Counted from the first letter of the stretch, positions 8,370 to 17,099 are shown. The stretch is 64,000 nt of DNA from Desulforamulus ruminis DSM 2154 (GCF_000215085.1 NC_015589.1:3794120-3858119); one strand, 5' to 3'. Numbers and translations: made by a program. Notes: generated by a model not told the origin, from the letters alone.

Positions 8370-9188
8370 TTATTGCACCCCCCCTGAAGCGGAATGTCCG
8401 CCGGATACGGCATGACCGGTACCGCCCACGGCAGCGCCGGGCATTCCATTGGCAGGTTCAACGTAAGGACGATTAATAATCCAGCGGTGAGCAAACATGC
8501 CAAACACATGCAGCAGTTTACTGAAGGGGAAAATAATCATCAAAACTTGAACCAGGAATAAGTGAAGCACAAACATGGGTTTATGCATAACTTCCATATC
8601 GGGAGTTATGGGATTAAAAAAGAGTAAGCTGGCTACATAATCCCGAACAGGCTCGTAATGAATGCCCCACTCGGGAACAAAGCGCATAAAGTTACCTACG
8701 GAAACAATGGCGATCAGTAACAGCAGATGTGCATAATCGCTGGGAGCGGAGACCTGCTTCACTTCATTGATGGCCATCCGGCGGTACAGTAAATATAACA
8801 GTCCAATTAAAATCAAAATGCCAAAGGACGTACCAAATAAGTTAGATAGCTGTTCACTCATCTCCACCGAGGTAAGACCGATATATGCAAACTGCCTGCC
8901 CAGCAAGCCGATGCCCATAACGTGTCCACCGATAATAAAGAACAGGGCAATGTGCATAAACCATGCACCGACCCACAGGGCTTTGTCACTTTTAAACATA
9001 CTGCGGAAAAATACCGCTTCTGTAGCAATGTCCAGCATGGCGCCCGCCTGGGTGGTCGGAGCAGGGGTCAGTGTAATGTTGTGCACAATCCGCCCGCTGG
9101 CCCATCTTCCCAGTCGATAAAGAATCCCAATGACAAAGACCGCCACAGAGATATAAGGAAGTATTTGTAAAACAAAATAGGTCACCAC
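8370..9188 (-). CDS. dsrM: DsrM, cytochrome b-type membrane subunit of DsrMK
   Basis: The 272-aa integral membrane protein resembles the NarI/HdrE family, which hands electrons from menaquinol through haem b to the partner iron-sulfur subunit. Hydrophobic segments are near 5-25, 73-95, 115-135, 150-170 and 200-225. Candidate haem ligand histidines lie in WFMHIALFF, GGHVMG and MFVLHLFLVQ. The C-terminus is a Gly/Ala/Ser-rich tail. It sits between the ferredoxin and dsrK and shares their strand. Confidence 0.93.
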   Translation of the reverse strand: MVTYFVLQILPYISVAVFVIGILYRLGRWASGRIVHNITLTPAPTTQAGAMLDIATEAVFFRSMFKSDKALWVGAWFMHIALFFIIGGHVMGIGLLGRQFAYIGLTSVEMSEQLSNLFGTSFGILILIGLLYLLYRRMAINEVKQVSAPSDYAHLLLLIAIVSVGNFMRFVPEWGIHYEPVRDYVASLLFFNPITPDMEVMHKPMFVLHLFLVQVLMIIFPFSKLLHVFGMFAHRWIINRPYVEPANGMPGAAVGGTGHAVSGGHSASGGVQ

Positions 9189-9322
9189 TACACCTCCTCC
9201 GGTTGCCCAAAGTTTTTATGATATACTTCGATAACCAGTCAATGCTTCGCTACGCAAAACCAACTTTAAAAGACCTTGCGTCCGCTCTACCATCCCCAAC
9301 CCACCTTAAAACAAGCTTTACT

Positions 9323-9511
9323 CTAAAGTTCTTGCAGGGAACAGGCTTCGTTGGGACAGGTTACAACACAGGTTTCACAGCCCATGCAGTCCGTCTCGGC
9401 ACCGGTTACTTCAGCCTTGGCGTCAACCATACCAAGAATACCGGCGGGACAGGCGTCAACGCATTCGCCGCAGCCTTCGCATTTATCGGCGTTAATTGAA
9501 ATCATATACAT
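9323..9511 (-). CDS. Small 2[4Fe-4S] ferredoxin of the dsr cluster
   Basis: A 62-aa ferredoxin with Cys11/14/17/21 (CEGCGECVDACP) and Cys42/45/48/52 (CMGCETCVVTCP), plus one extra Cys near 57. A longer open frame exists upstream, but AAAGGAGG lies 8 nt before the ATG at 9509-9511, which gives MYMISINADK, typical of dsr-linked ferredoxins. It probably passes electrons to or from DsrMK or sulfite reductase. It is the first gene of the dsr block, about 130 bp ahead of dsrM. Between the two I see no further gene. Confidence 0.93.
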   Translation of the reverse strand: MYMISINADKCEGCGECVDACPAGILGMVDAKAEVTGAETDCMGCETCVVTCPNEACSLQEL

Positions 9512-9992
9512 TCCACATACCTCCTTTAACAAAAAATTTAAAATTCTTTTTTGGGGGATGGGGATTGGGGGGGTTATCTTATTACGCTTAATATCAAACG
9601 CCGGCACAGTTGAAATAACAGGCAAATAGGCATTCCTATCCCCTGCCAGTGATACTATGCCTATTTCGTTGCAATTGGAATTATTCCTTCTTAAATCGTC
9701 AATTTTTTTTGAAAATGTGTGCCGTACAAATTTTCCCACACATATTTCCGGTACTTTATTTAACTGGACAACTACTTATAGAAATATACCATTTTTACCG
9801 CCCCGGCGTAAAGAACTTATTGCTGACTCTGCAGGACAGATTTGGCAGCATTCTCAGTTCTTCTCCATTTATATTCATTCTCCCTATGCATCCTTATGGT
9901 TTACCAAATTACTGCATTTTGCTTTTTTTAGCCATTTGGAGGTAGGATTTTGTATACATTTGGAGAAAATAAGTACCGGGAGGTGATAATTC
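9512..9992. other. Divergent intergenic region upstream of ferredoxin and ylbF-like gene
   Basis: This 481-bp region must hold the promoters of the dsr block (minus) and of the YlbF-family gene (plus). One clear element is the inverted repeat AAATAGGCA (9624-9632) / TGCCTATTT (9658-9666), with a 25-nt loop. It could be an operator or a leader hairpin of the ferredoxin transcript. I found no convincing -35/-10 pair and no gene. Confidence 0.5.
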
Positions 9993-10412
9993 GTGTCTGT
10001 TTATGATATGGCCATTGAATTAGGCAAAGCTTTATCCGCCACGGAAGAATATACCCGGGTAAAAGAGACCCAGCAGGCTGTTGCCAAGGATTCCGAAGCC
10101 AGAGCATTGGTCAATGACTTCCAGCAATTGCAAAAAGCCTACCAGCGTATGCAAATGATGGGACATCAGCTTACCCAAGAAAATATTGGCAAATTAGAGG
10201 AATTGGAAAAAAAGGCTTCCTCTAATCCTTTGGTAAAAGAGTATCTTAACGCCCAGGCAACCTTTTACGGGGTTGTGAACGATGTTAACGTTAAAATACA
10301 AGAGGGGCTGACCGGAAAATCTCTGAACGAGGATGAGGAACCCGAAGCCCAGGGCGGCTGCAACTGCGCATCCAATGATAGCGGCTCCTGCGGAGGCTCC
10401 TGTTCTTGCTAA
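9993..10412 (+). CDS. YlbF/YmcA-family protein with Cys-rich tail
   Basis: A 139-aa, mainly helical protein of the YlbF family (YDMAIELGKALSATEEYTRVKE; LVNDFQQLQKAYQRMQMMG; LVKEYLNAQATFYGVVNDV). In Bacillus, YlbF-YmcA-YaaT form a complex that carries [4Fe-4S] clusters and affects RNase Y, sporulation and competence. Here the last 17 residues contain six cysteines (CNCASNDSGSCGGSCSC), a metal- or cluster-binding-looking tail that fits that biology. Start is GTG after GGGAGGTG. It is one of few plus-strand genes, divergent from the dsr block and convergent with mutY. Confidence 0.85.
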   Translation: MSVYDMAIELGKALSATEEYTRVKETQQAVAKDSEARALVNDFQQLQKAYQRMQMMGHQLTQENIGKLEELEKKASSNPLVKEYLNAQATFYGVVNDVNVKIQEGLTGKSLNEDEEPEAQGGCNCASNDSGSCGGSCSC

Positions 10413-10429
10413 AACCAGTTATCTAAAAC

Positions 10430-10455
10430 CGCCTACCGGCCCGTACCGGTAGGCG
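10430..10455. terminator. Bidirectional terminator between ylbF-like gene and mutY
   Basis: CGCCTACCGG (10430-10439) pairs with CCGGTAGGCG (10446-10455). It is followed by AAACATTTTTC on plus and by TTTTAG on minus. The mutY stop codon lies inside the stem, so the terminator overlaps the 3' end of that gene. Confidence 0.85.
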
Positions 10456-11533
10456 AAACATTTTTCTCCTGAAGAATTTTCTCTCTAATCTTCTGGAAGG
10501 CGGTAGGAATGGCAATATTATGCAGTTCCTGGATATACACCCATTGCAATGGGGATTCTCGGATGGCCTCGGGCCGGCAGCTACACCGGTATACCTTCAT
10601 ATCCCAGGTAATATGAGAGAAAATGTGCTTTGTGTCTATCCAGTGTTCACAGGGAGTAACTTCCAAGTTATACTCTTTTTTAAACTGCCGGAAGTCCTCC
10701 ATATTTTGACCCTCCACACCGGGAAACTCCCATAGTCCCCCCAGTAGTCCCCGCTCCGGCCGCTTGCCCATTAGCACGCGGTCCCGTTCCTGAACAATGG
10801 CAATGTAGCGCTGTACCTTCTTCTGTCGGCCGCTTTTTGATTTTAAGGGTAATTCCTGCTGCCGGTTATGGCGGTATGCCTTACAATCCCTCTGGACAGG
10901 ACACTCCTGGCACTTGGGGGAGGTCGGCAGGCAGATTAAAGCCCCCAACTCCATCAAAGCCTGGGTAAAATCTGAACACTCCTGCCGGGGAAAAACCCCC
11001 TTGAGCAAGCCCTCCACTTCCTTCTTGACTCCGGTACTTTTTATATCCTGCTCCAGCAGGAACAATCTGGAAGCCACCCGCAGCACATTGCCGTCAATGG
11101 CGGGATAGGGCTCATTGAAAGCAATGCTCATGATGGCCCCGGCGGTATATTCACCAATACCGGGCAGGGCTAAAACATCCCGGTGGTTATCCGGAAACAC
11201 GCCCCGGTGCTTGGTCATAACTTCCCCGGCCCCCCGGTGTAAATTCCTGGCCCGGGTGTAATAGCCCAGCCCCTCCCAATATTTCAGCACCTCGTCCAGT
11301 TCGGCCTCGGCCAGGCTTGCCATATTGGGAAAGCGGCCCAGGAAACGCCGGTAATAGTCCAGCACCGTATCCACCCGGGTCTGCTGCAGCATGATTTCCG
11401 AAACCCAGATGGCATAGGGATCTTTTTGTTCCCGCCAGGGCAGGTTTCTTTTATTTTCCCGGTACCAGTTTAATAAGGATTGCACCCAGTTCAGTGGCAA
11501 AACTAAATCCTCCCCAACTCTCGCCTCAGCCAA
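10433..11533 (-). CDS. mutY: A/G-specific adenine DNA glycosylase MutY
   Basis: MutY removes adenine mispaired with 8-oxoguanine. The 366-aa protein has the helix-hairpin-helix LPGIGEYTAGAI followed by the catalytic aspartate region AIDGNVLRV. The four-Cys cluster loop spans ICLPTSPKCQECPVQRDC. A C-terminal NUDIX-like 8-oxoG recognition domain covers about 235-350 (MGKRPERGLLGGLWEFPG). The first 31 bp overlap the end of cinA, suggesting coupled translation. The last residues (SPTGTGR) are encoded by the terminator stem. Confidence 0.95.
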   Translation of the reverse strand: MAEARVGEDLVLPLNWVQSLLNWYRENKRNLPWREQKDPYAIWVSEIMLQQTRVDTVLDYYRRFLGRFPNMASLAEAELDEVLKYWEGLGYYTRARNLHRGAGEVMTKHRGVFPDNHRDVLALPGIGEYTAGAIMSIAFNEPYPAIDGNVLRVASRLFLLEQDIKSTGVKKEVEGLLKGVFPRQECSDFTQALMELGALICLPTSPKCQECPVQRDCKAYRHNRQQELPLKSKSGRQKKVQRYIAIVQERDRVLMGKRPERGLLGGLWEFPGVEGQNMEDFRQFKKEYNLEVTPCEHWIDTKHIFSHITWDMKVYRCSCRPEAIRESPLQWVYIQELHNIAIPTAFQKIREKILQEKNVSPTGTGR

Positions 11534-12738
11534 TCAATGGCCGCTGTCGCCGCCTTACTTCTAACATGATTTCTGTTTCCCGTCAGGCTCATTTGTTTGG
11601 ACCTTACTTCACCCTTAAGATAAAGGCCCAGACAAACCAAGCCAACAGGCTTTTCGGGAGTGCCGCCCTCGGGTCCGGCAACACCGGTTGTGGAAAGTCC
11701 GATATCGGTTCCGGCCCTTCTGGCAATACCCTCCGCCATCTCCCTGGCCGTTTCCTCACTGACAGCCCCAAATTTTTCAATGGTCTCCGGGTTTACTCTC
11801 AGTGCCCTGATTTTGGCTTCATTGCTGTAAGTCACCAAACCCTCCATAAAAGCGGCGGAAATTCCCGGGTAGTTCACCAAAAGGGAGGCCACCAGCCCGC
11901 CGGTACAGGATTCGGCAACAGCCAGGGTCTGTTTCTTGTTCAGCAGAAGCTTAACTGTTTCTCCCTCCAGGCTGGTGTCCCCTTCTCCGTAAATATCTTC
12001 TCCCAGCCTTTCCCGAATGGTTGCTTCCATCGGCGCAATCAGGTTTTCCCCTTCCTCCCGGCTCCCGGCCCGGGCCGTAATCCGGAGTATCACTTCCGAA
12101 TCTTTGGCGTAAGGGGCTACGGTGGGGTTGCCTTGTTGGGAAATAATATCGTCTACCCGCTGGGCCATGGAAGCTTCCCCAATCCCCACAATCCGCAGCA
12201 CTTTGGAGACCAAAACCCCGTCCTGATACTTGGCCAGGTAAGGAACCACCGCTTTCTCAAACATATGGGTCATCTCATCCGGAGGCCCCGGGAGATTAAT
12301 AATAATTTTATGATCTTTTTCCGTGGCACAACCGGGGGCCGTACCCACCTCATTGTAAAAAACCACCGCGCCTTCCGGAAAAAGGGCCTGTTTTTTATGG
12401 GCTTCGGTCACCACCCGGTTGCCCCTGCTCAGATGAGCCTGAATCTGCCGGAAAGCCTCAGAATCCAAGGTCAATTTTTTGTTAAAATAGGTTGCCGCAG
12501 CCTCTTTGGTTAAATCGTCCTTGGTAGGTCCCAGGCCCCCGGTGGTAACCACCATATCCGACCTTTTAAAAGCTTCTGCAAAGGCCTCCTGCAAACGCTG
12601 GGGATTATCCCCCACCACCGACTGATGATAAACCAAAATGCCCATTTCCGCCAGTCTCTTTGATAAATATTGAGCGTTGGTGTTTACAATGTCTCCCAGA
12701 AGCAATTCAGTTCCTACAGATAAAATTTCTGCTTTCAT
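11503..12738 (-). CDS. cinA: CinA: competence/damage-inducible protein, NMN deamidase type
   Basis: A 411-aa protein with the MoCF-like N-terminal domain (about 1-170; SVGTELLLGDIVNTNAQYL; TTGGLGPTKDDLTKEA). The C-terminal PncC nicotinamide-nucleotide amidohydrolase domain covers about 250-411 (LAVAESCTGGLVASLL; TGVAGPEGGTPEKPVGLV). CinA recycles NMN and cleans pyridine nucleotides. Length is full. It is cotranscribed with mutY. The start follows a GGAGGAAGC site. Confidence 0.94.
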   Translation of the reverse strand: MKAEILSVGTELLLGDIVNTNAQYLSKRLAEMGILVYHQSVVGDNPQRLQEAFAEAFKRSDMVVTTGGLGPTKDDLTKEAAATYFNKKLTLDSEAFRQIQAHLSRGNRVVTEAHKKQALFPEGAVVFYNEVGTAPGCATEKDHKIIINLPGPPDEMTHMFEKAVVPYLAKYQDGVLVSKVLRIVGIGEASMAQRVDDIISQQGNPTVAPYAKDSEVILRITARAGSREEGENLIAPMEATIRERLGEDIYGEGDTSLEGETVKLLLNKKQTLAVAESCTGGLVASLLVNYPGISAAFMEGLVTYSNEAKIRALRVNPETIEKFGAVSEETAREMAEGIARRAGTDIGLSTTGVAGPEGGTPEKPVGLVCLGLYLKGEVRSKQMSLTGNRNHVRSKAATAAIDWLRRELGRI

Positions 12739-13103
12739 AGCTTCCTCCAGGTAATCATTTTCTAACGTTTATTTCATGTCACTGATGAGGTTTCTGTTTT
12801 TGAGTTTCTTTAAAATAAAAAGAAAATCCTTTTATTTAAAAAGAAAAATCAACTGTCTTTTAACTGGCATATCTTTTTAAGATCCGTTTAAAACTTATTT
12901 CCTTTCAAACATCCCAGGGCAAAAGAACCCTCGTAAAAGTCATGAATCCATTTAACCGCTGCCGCTTTTCTCCCTCTAAGAAAAGATTTATCTATATTTA
13001 TTAAACCTATGCATCTACAGGCAAAGAATACTTTTCTTATTCCTGAGCAAAGACCCGACAGCAAAAGAAAAAAGCCGTAATCCGCTACGGCTTTTTGATC
13101 TTT
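12739..13103. other. AT-rich intergenic region between cinA and M29 peptidase
   Basis: This 365-bp stretch upstream of cinA contains the peptidase terminator (13069-13096) and presumably a cinA promoter. On minus there is a stop-free stretch of about 55 codons ending near 12890 (VKWIHDFYEGSFALG). It has no start codon or ribosome-binding site, so I do not call it a gene. Confidence 0.4.
13069..13096 (-). terminator. Terminator after M29 aminopeptidase
   Basis: AAAAAGCCGTA (13069-13079) pairs with TACGGCTTTTT (13086-13096). It lies directly beyond the stop of the minus-strand aminopeptidase gene and ends in a T-run on that strand. Confidence 0.85.
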
Positions 13104-14219
13104 TTATTTTAGATTTTCCGGGTTCAGTCCTGCCAGTTCCGGAAGAACAAACCGCCCGTCTTTGCGGATGAGTATTCCATCGAAGTAAATTTCCCCACCG
13201 CCGAATTCCGGCGTCTGAACGTGCACCAGATCCCAGTGAACAGCGGATTTATTTCCGTTAAAACAACTGTCATAAGCACTGCCGGGAGTAAAATGGAAGG
13301 ATCCGGCAATTTTTTCGTCAAACAAGGTATCCTTCATGGGCCGGGTGATATAGGGATTTACCCCCAGGGCAAATTCGCCCACATATCTGGCCCCTTCATC
13401 GGTGTCCAGTATTTTATTAATTCTTTCAGTATCATTGGCCGTGGCTTTAATGATTTTGCCGTCCTTAAACTCCAGACAGATGTTTTCAAAGGTAAACCCC
13501 TGGTAGGAAGACGGGGTATTATAGGTGACGACCCCATTGACCGAATCCTTTACCGGAGCGGTGTAAACCTCCCCGTCGGGCACATTTCGTCTGCCGTCGC
13601 ACTTTATCCCCGGCAGCGACTTAATGGAAAAGGTTAAATCCGTGCCCACACCGGTCAGGCGCACTTTATCCGTCCGGTTGATCAACTCCACCAGAGGGTC
13701 CATGGCTTTGGACATTTTAGCATAATCCAGGTTGCAAACATCAAAATAGTAATCCTCAAAATTCTCCGTACTGGTATTGGCCAACTGGGCCATGGAAGGC
13801 GACGGATACCTTAGGACCACCCATTTGGTACGGTTAACCCGGATATTTCCGTGTACTTCATTCCAGAAATGCTTAAAATAAAGCTCCATCCTTTCCGAAG
13901 GAACATCTGCCAGTTCTGAAGCATTGTTACCGGAACGGATGCCAATATAAGCGTCCATATCGCTCATTCTGGCGGATTCGTACCGGGCCAGACTCTTCAT
14001 TTGTTCTTCGGTGGCGCCGAGCAAAATGGTCCTTTCCACCGCATTGTCCTTAACGGACACAAAGGGCATCCCGCCGGCCTGGTAAACTGTCTTGACCAGT
14101 TCCTTTACCAGGGGCAGTTCCAAACCAATGTTCTCTATGAACACCTTTTCCCCTTCCTGCACTTGGCAGGAATAATGCACCAGGTTTCCGGCCAGCTTGC
14201 TCAATCTTGGATCAATCAC
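13104..14219 (-). CDS. M29-family metallo-aminopeptidase
   Basis: A 371-aa protein of the thermophilic aminopeptidase family (AmpS / aminopeptidase T type), which releases N-terminal amino acids using two metal ions. The expected metal-ligand motifs are present: PDGEVYTAPV, YVGEFALGVNPY, GSFHFTPGSAYD and AVHWDLVHV. The closing segment FGGGEIYFDGILIRKDG is typical. It is a single gene with its own terminator, convergent with nothing, and 96 bp downstream of rocD. It probably works in peptide turnover. Confidence 0.9.
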   Translation of the reverse strand: MIDPRLSKLAGNLVHYSCQVQEGEKVFIENIGLELPLVKELVKTVYQAGGMPFVSVKDNAVERTILLGATEEQMKSLARYESARMSDMDAYIGIRSGNNASELADVPSERMELYFKHFWNEVHGNIRVNRTKWVVLRYPSPSMAQLANTSTENFEDYYFDVCNLDYAKMSKAMDPLVELINRTDKVRLTGVGTDLTFSIKSLPGIKCDGRRNVPDGEVYTAPVKDSVNGVVTYNTPSSYQGFTFENICLEFKDGKIIKATANDTERINKILDTDEGARYVGEFALGVNPYITRPMKDTLFDEKIAGSFHFTPGSAYDSCFNGNKSAVHWDLVHVQTPEFGGGEIYFDGILIRKDGRFVLPELAGLNPENLK

Positions 14220-14315
14220 CGTATCCCCCCTTACTGTAAAACCGTGGAGACCTTTAAGGCCATTCCCTCTTTAACCATTATATCAAGGACCCGAAAATTA
14301 TATCCCAAAATAGCC

Positions 14316-15506
14316 CTAAGAGAAGCAGGCGGCAATCCGCTCATAGGCCCAGTCCAGTTCTTCCCTGGTAATGGTTAAGGGCGGCGCAAAACGGATGGTG
14401 TGAACATGGGTTTCCTTGCACAGGAGCTTCATTTCCTTTAATTTTTCACAATAGGGGCGGGCCTCTGTGTTCAGCTCAAGGCCAATGAATAATCCTTTGC
14501 CCCGGATTTCCTTAATAACAGGGTTTTTGATCTGCTTAAGTTGATTCATAAAATATTCGCCCAGGGTTAAGGATTGCTGCGGAAGGTTCTCCTCCTCCAG
14601 CACTTCCAAAGCAGCCACCGCCACGGCACAAGCCAGGGGGTTGCCGCCAAAGGTGGACCCGTGGGAACCGGGTTCAAAGACGCCCAGGATGTCTTCATCG
14701 GCCGCTACGGCGGAAATGGGCAGAACACCGCCTCCCAGCGCTTTTCCCATGATATAGATATCCGGGACCACGCCTTCCCAATCACAAGCAAACCAACGGC
14801 CGGTTCGGCCAAAGCCGGTCTGAATTTCGTCCGCCACAAAAAGCAGGTTATTTTCCTTGCAAATGGCGTAAGCCTCCTGCAGGAAACCTTCCCTGGGAAT
14901 TACAATGCCCGCTTCTCCCTGAATGGGTTCTAACAAAAAGGCGGCGGTGTTCGGCATGATGGCTCCTTTAAGGGCTTCCGTATCGCCGTAGGGAATAATT
15001 TTAAATCCCGGTGTGAAGGGCCCAAACCCTCTTTTATATTCTTCCTCTGAAGAGAAGGAAGTGATGGTCGTGGTCCTCCCATGGAAGTTTCCCCGGCAGA
15101 CAATAATCTCCGCCTGGTTTTCCACCACCTTTTTCCGGTCATAGGCCCACCGCCGGATCGCTTTAACCGCCGTCTCAACCGCTTCGGCCCCGGTGTTCAT
15201 GGGGAGAATCCGGTTCTTGCCGGTTACTTGAGCCAACTTTTCATAAAAGCGGTACAACTGGTCATTATGGAAAGCCCGGGAAGTCAGGGTCACTTTATCC
15301 GCCTGATCCTTTAAGGCTTTAATAATTTTGGGGTGGCGGTGCCCTTGATTTAAGGCGGAGTAAGCGCTCAGCATATCCATATAGCGGTTTCCTTCAGGAT
15401 CCTCTACCCATACCCCTTCGGCCTTGGCAATAACAATGGGAAGAGGATGATAATTGCGGGCACCCAGCGCTTCGGTTTTTTCAATAATATTGTTTGATAA
15501 ATTCAT
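14316..15506 (-). CDS. rocD: Ornithine aminotransferase (ornithine-oxo-acid transaminase)
   Basis: A 396-aa class III PLP aminotransferase. It opens [21 protein letters not shown] and contains [54 protein letters not shown] and [15 protein letters not shown], the last with the PLP lysine. This set is characteristic of RocD rather than of acetylornithine aminotransferase. The enzyme converts ornithine to glutamate semialdehyde in arginine use. No other arginine genes are nearby. The gene marks the right edge of clearly chromosomal content. Confidence 0.92.
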   Translation of the reverse strand: MNLSNNIIEKTEALGARNYHPLPIVIAKAEGVWVEDPEGNRYMDMLSAYSALNQGHRHPKIIKALKDQADKVTLTSRAFHNDQLYRFYEKLAQVTGKNRILPMNTGAEAVETAVKAIRRWAYDRKKVVENQAEIIVCRGNFHGRTTTITSFSSEEEYKRGFGPFTPGFKIIPYGDTEALKGAIMPNTAAFLLEPIQGEAGIVIPREGFLQEAYAICKENNLLFVADEIQTGFGRTGRWFACDWEGVVPDIYIMGKALGGGVLPISAVAADEDILGVFEPGSHGSTFGGNPLACAVAVAALEVLEEENLPQQSLTLGEYFMNQLKQIKNPVIKEIRGKGLFIGLELNTEARPYCEKLKEMKLLCKETHVHTIRFAPPLTITREELDWAYERIAACFS

Positions 15507-15729
15507 CTCGCACGCTCCCTGTCATCTATATTCTGACCCGTTTGCACAGACATATTTCAACAACTTCTACAAAGGGAGACAATAACCTGCCAAACCAGGA
15601 AAGTAAACCCTATTGTCCAAGCGGAAACATTAATATTTATGTATAGAAACTTACAACCTCGCCAGAATCTTTATTCTTTAATGAGAGCTTCCCCCATGGA
15701 TTTTTAGAGTATAACCTTTTTTAAAATAA

Positions 15730-15762
15730 AAAAGAGGGAAGGCCGGCGGCCTTCCCTCTTTT
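15730..15762. terminator. Strong hairpin terminator near the accessory-region edge
   Basis: AAAAGAGGGAAGGCC (15730-15744) pairs with GGCCTTCCCTCTTTT (15748-15762). It has A and T runs on both sides, so it works in both directions. It would stop transcripts leaving the accessory region (minus) before they reach rocD. The surrounding 15507-15802 has no tRNA gene and no obvious attachment site. Confidence 0.85.
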
Positions 15763-15802
15763 AATTCAAAGTATAACCTTAATTTTTTAAAAACTTTAAC
15801 CT

Positions 15803-16357
15803 TTAGCGATTATTTAATTCTCCCTTTTCTTTATTATCAACCATTTCTCTTTGTATTATCTTTTTCACGCTCATCTCTAAATCCAATTCGGCCTCATAAT
15901 CTTTGAGAAGCCTGCTCTGCCACTGTTTGACACATTTTCTGGCCTTCTCTATATCATCAAAATAACGATTAAGCTGTCTTAAAGTATATACATGTTGGAG
16001 ATAAAAGGCATCTCCGTTTCTAATACCCTGTATTTTCACAAAATATCTTCCCTTTTCAGGGTTCCTAAGTTCGGCCAGTGTAATATAAAACAGAAAACCG
16101 GCCATGGTGAACGTCCAGGCTTCGGACCATTCATATTCCGGAAAGTCTCTGGATTGTCCAAGATATAACCATTGCCAAGCCGACGGTGTTTTTTGTTCGG
16201 CCAGGCTTTTAATTTTCTCCAGCCTTTCGAGATTATATTTGACTTTTCTTCTCTCTTCACTGATCCGGGTTAATTCGCAATAAATCCGGTCATACTCCCG
16301 GTCCAGGCGAGAAAGTTTCTCCAGTTCCTGGTTAAACAAGTCAAAATAATGTTTCAT
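15803..16357 (-). CDS. Hypothetical coiled-coil protein
   Basis: A 184-aa protein of unknown function. Residues 5-55 form a charged coiled coil (LEKLSRLDREYDRIYCELTR). A central more hydrophobic part (AWTFTMAGFLFYITLAEL, about 80-97) may be buried or membrane-associated. A second charged helix ends the protein. No catalytic motif is visible. The ATG directly follows a T-run of a terminator-like hairpin, and the only ribosome-binding-like sequence (AAGGGGG) is in that hairpin, so expression is probably controlled by the leader structure. Confidence 0.6.
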   Translation of the reverse strand: MKHYFDLFNQELEKLSRLDREYDRIYCELTRISEERRKVKYNLERLEKIKSLAEQKTPSAWQWLYLGQSRDFPEYEWSEAWTFTMAGFLFYITLAELRNPEKGRYFVKIQGIRNGDAFYLQHVYTLRQLNRYFDDIEKARKCVKQWQSRLLKDYEAELDLEMSVKKIIQREMVDNKEKGELNNR

Positions 16358-16425
16358 AAAAAGACGGCAGCCCCCTTGGCAGGCTGCGCGTCATCCCCCC
16401 TTTCAGATCGGAATGCAGCCTTGCC
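16358..16425 (-). promoter_or_regulatory. Attenuator-like leader with two competing hairpins
   Basis: Two mutually exclusive stems share one strand. Stem 1 (antiterminator-like) pairs GGCAAGGCTGC with GCAGCCTGCC (16415-16425 with 16378-16387). Stem 2 (terminator-like) pairs GACGcgCAGCC with GGCTGcCGTC (16382-16392 with 16363-16372). Stem 2 is followed by five T residues directly before the ATG of the 184-aa gene. Forming stem 1 blocks stem 2. It also contains the AAGGGGG that could serve as ribosome-binding site. I assign no known riboswitch class. Confidence 0.55.
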
Positions 16426-16547
16426 AAGTTGGCTTATATTTTAAAGACCGGGCCCGGAGGCACAGTCTGTCGGTTTCGTGTTGCAGACCCTTTCGGTGAT
16501 GCCGAAAAGGCATTTTTAGGTTTAGTTGGTCTTTGTCATGCAAAGAC

Positions 16548-16651
16548 GGATGTTTCAATGTACTGCTTAAAAACCACCTCGATGGGTTTTAAGCAGTACA
16601 CTAAACATCCCTTACAGGGAAATATCCCCGGAAAGAATCCCGGGGATATTT
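16548..16651. terminator. Large double hairpin
   Basis: Hairpin 1 (16548-16610) pairs GGATGTTT with AAACATCC. An inner near-perfect stem TGTACTGCTTAAAA / TTTTAAGCAGTACA raises it to more than 20 bp. Hairpin 2 (16620-16651) pairs AAATATCCCCGG with CCGGGGATATTT and looks like a terminator in either direction. They separate the 184-aa gene from the small gene at 16774. The large stem is longer than a terminator needs and could be a protein-binding or recombination site. Confidence 0.7.
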
Positions 16652-16711
16652 TAATAACGTTTCAAAATACTTGATTAACTTTTTAAGATATGTTATTGTT
16701 CAAGTGAGTTT

Positions 16712-16782
16712 ATTTTGCTTTTCTTATCAGGAAAAGCAAAATGTTTTTGGTGTAGACGCTATCCTTAGGGGGGTTAGCGTCT
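16712..16782 (+). terminator. Two consecutive terminator-like hairpins
   Basis: ATTTTGCTTTTC (16712-16723) pairs with GAAAAGCAAAAT (16731-16742), then GTTTTT. AGACGCTA (16754-16761) pairs with TAGCGTCT (16775-16782), then TTTTGTTCTTTTT. The T-runs favour plus-strand termination, yet no plus-strand gene precedes them. The second stem overlaps the stop of the small minus-strand gene. Confidence 0.55.
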
Positions 16783-16911
16783 TTTGTTCTTTTTAGGCTT
16801 TTCTGGTTTTTTAGTTTTAACATACTCCGTAATTAAAACAATGATGGCCGTCAGCAATTTTGCCACTGCCTCAAAGTTATTTACTAAAAAACCCACGATT
16901 TCTCTAGGCAT
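16774..16911 (-). CDS. Small single-span membrane protein, 45 aa
   Basis: The product starts MPREIVGFLVNNFEAVAK, continues through the hydrophobic LLTAIIVLITEYV and ends in a strongly basic tail (KTKKPEKPKKNKRR). I chose ATG 16909-16911 because GGGGGAAAGGA lies just upstream. A longer frame upstream lacks a ribosome-binding site. One membrane span with a Lys/Arg tail is seen in small hydrophobic toxins, phage holin-like and signalling peptides; none can be assigned. Hairpins on both sides suggest tight control. Confidence 0.5.
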   Translation of the reverse strand: MPREIVGFLVNNFEAVAKLLTAIIVLITEYVKTKKPEKPKKNKRR

Positions 16912-17099
16912 ATTCCTTTCCCCCGTTTCTTTTTTTGGGAAAATAAATACCGGCAGATCCAAAGGATTGCCGGTTCATATTTTTCCATCCCGTTTTTACT
17001 ATGGTAAAAGCTTTTCCTTATTAATTGTTACAACTTACCCTCTTTTTTGAACTCTCTCCTTTCTTTGTTTTTTGTCTCCACTTTTCAGCAAAGCAGATT

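Noticed and set aside
11494-12513. Long plus-strand open frame opposite cinA
   Set aside because: Shadow of the GC-rich cinA codons; His/Gly/Pro-rich product without start signals.
12850-13060. Stop-free minus-strand stretch of about 55 codons between the M29 peptidase and cinA
   Set aside because: It has no ATG/GTG/TTG with a ribosome-binding site; it could be a relic but cannot be supported.
16360-16520. Possible c-di-GMP-I (GEMM) riboswitch on minus, from GGCAA, GAAAG and GACGC..AGCC fragments
   Set aside because: Order and spacing of the fragments do not build the known three-way junction; the two competing stems explain the sequence more simply.
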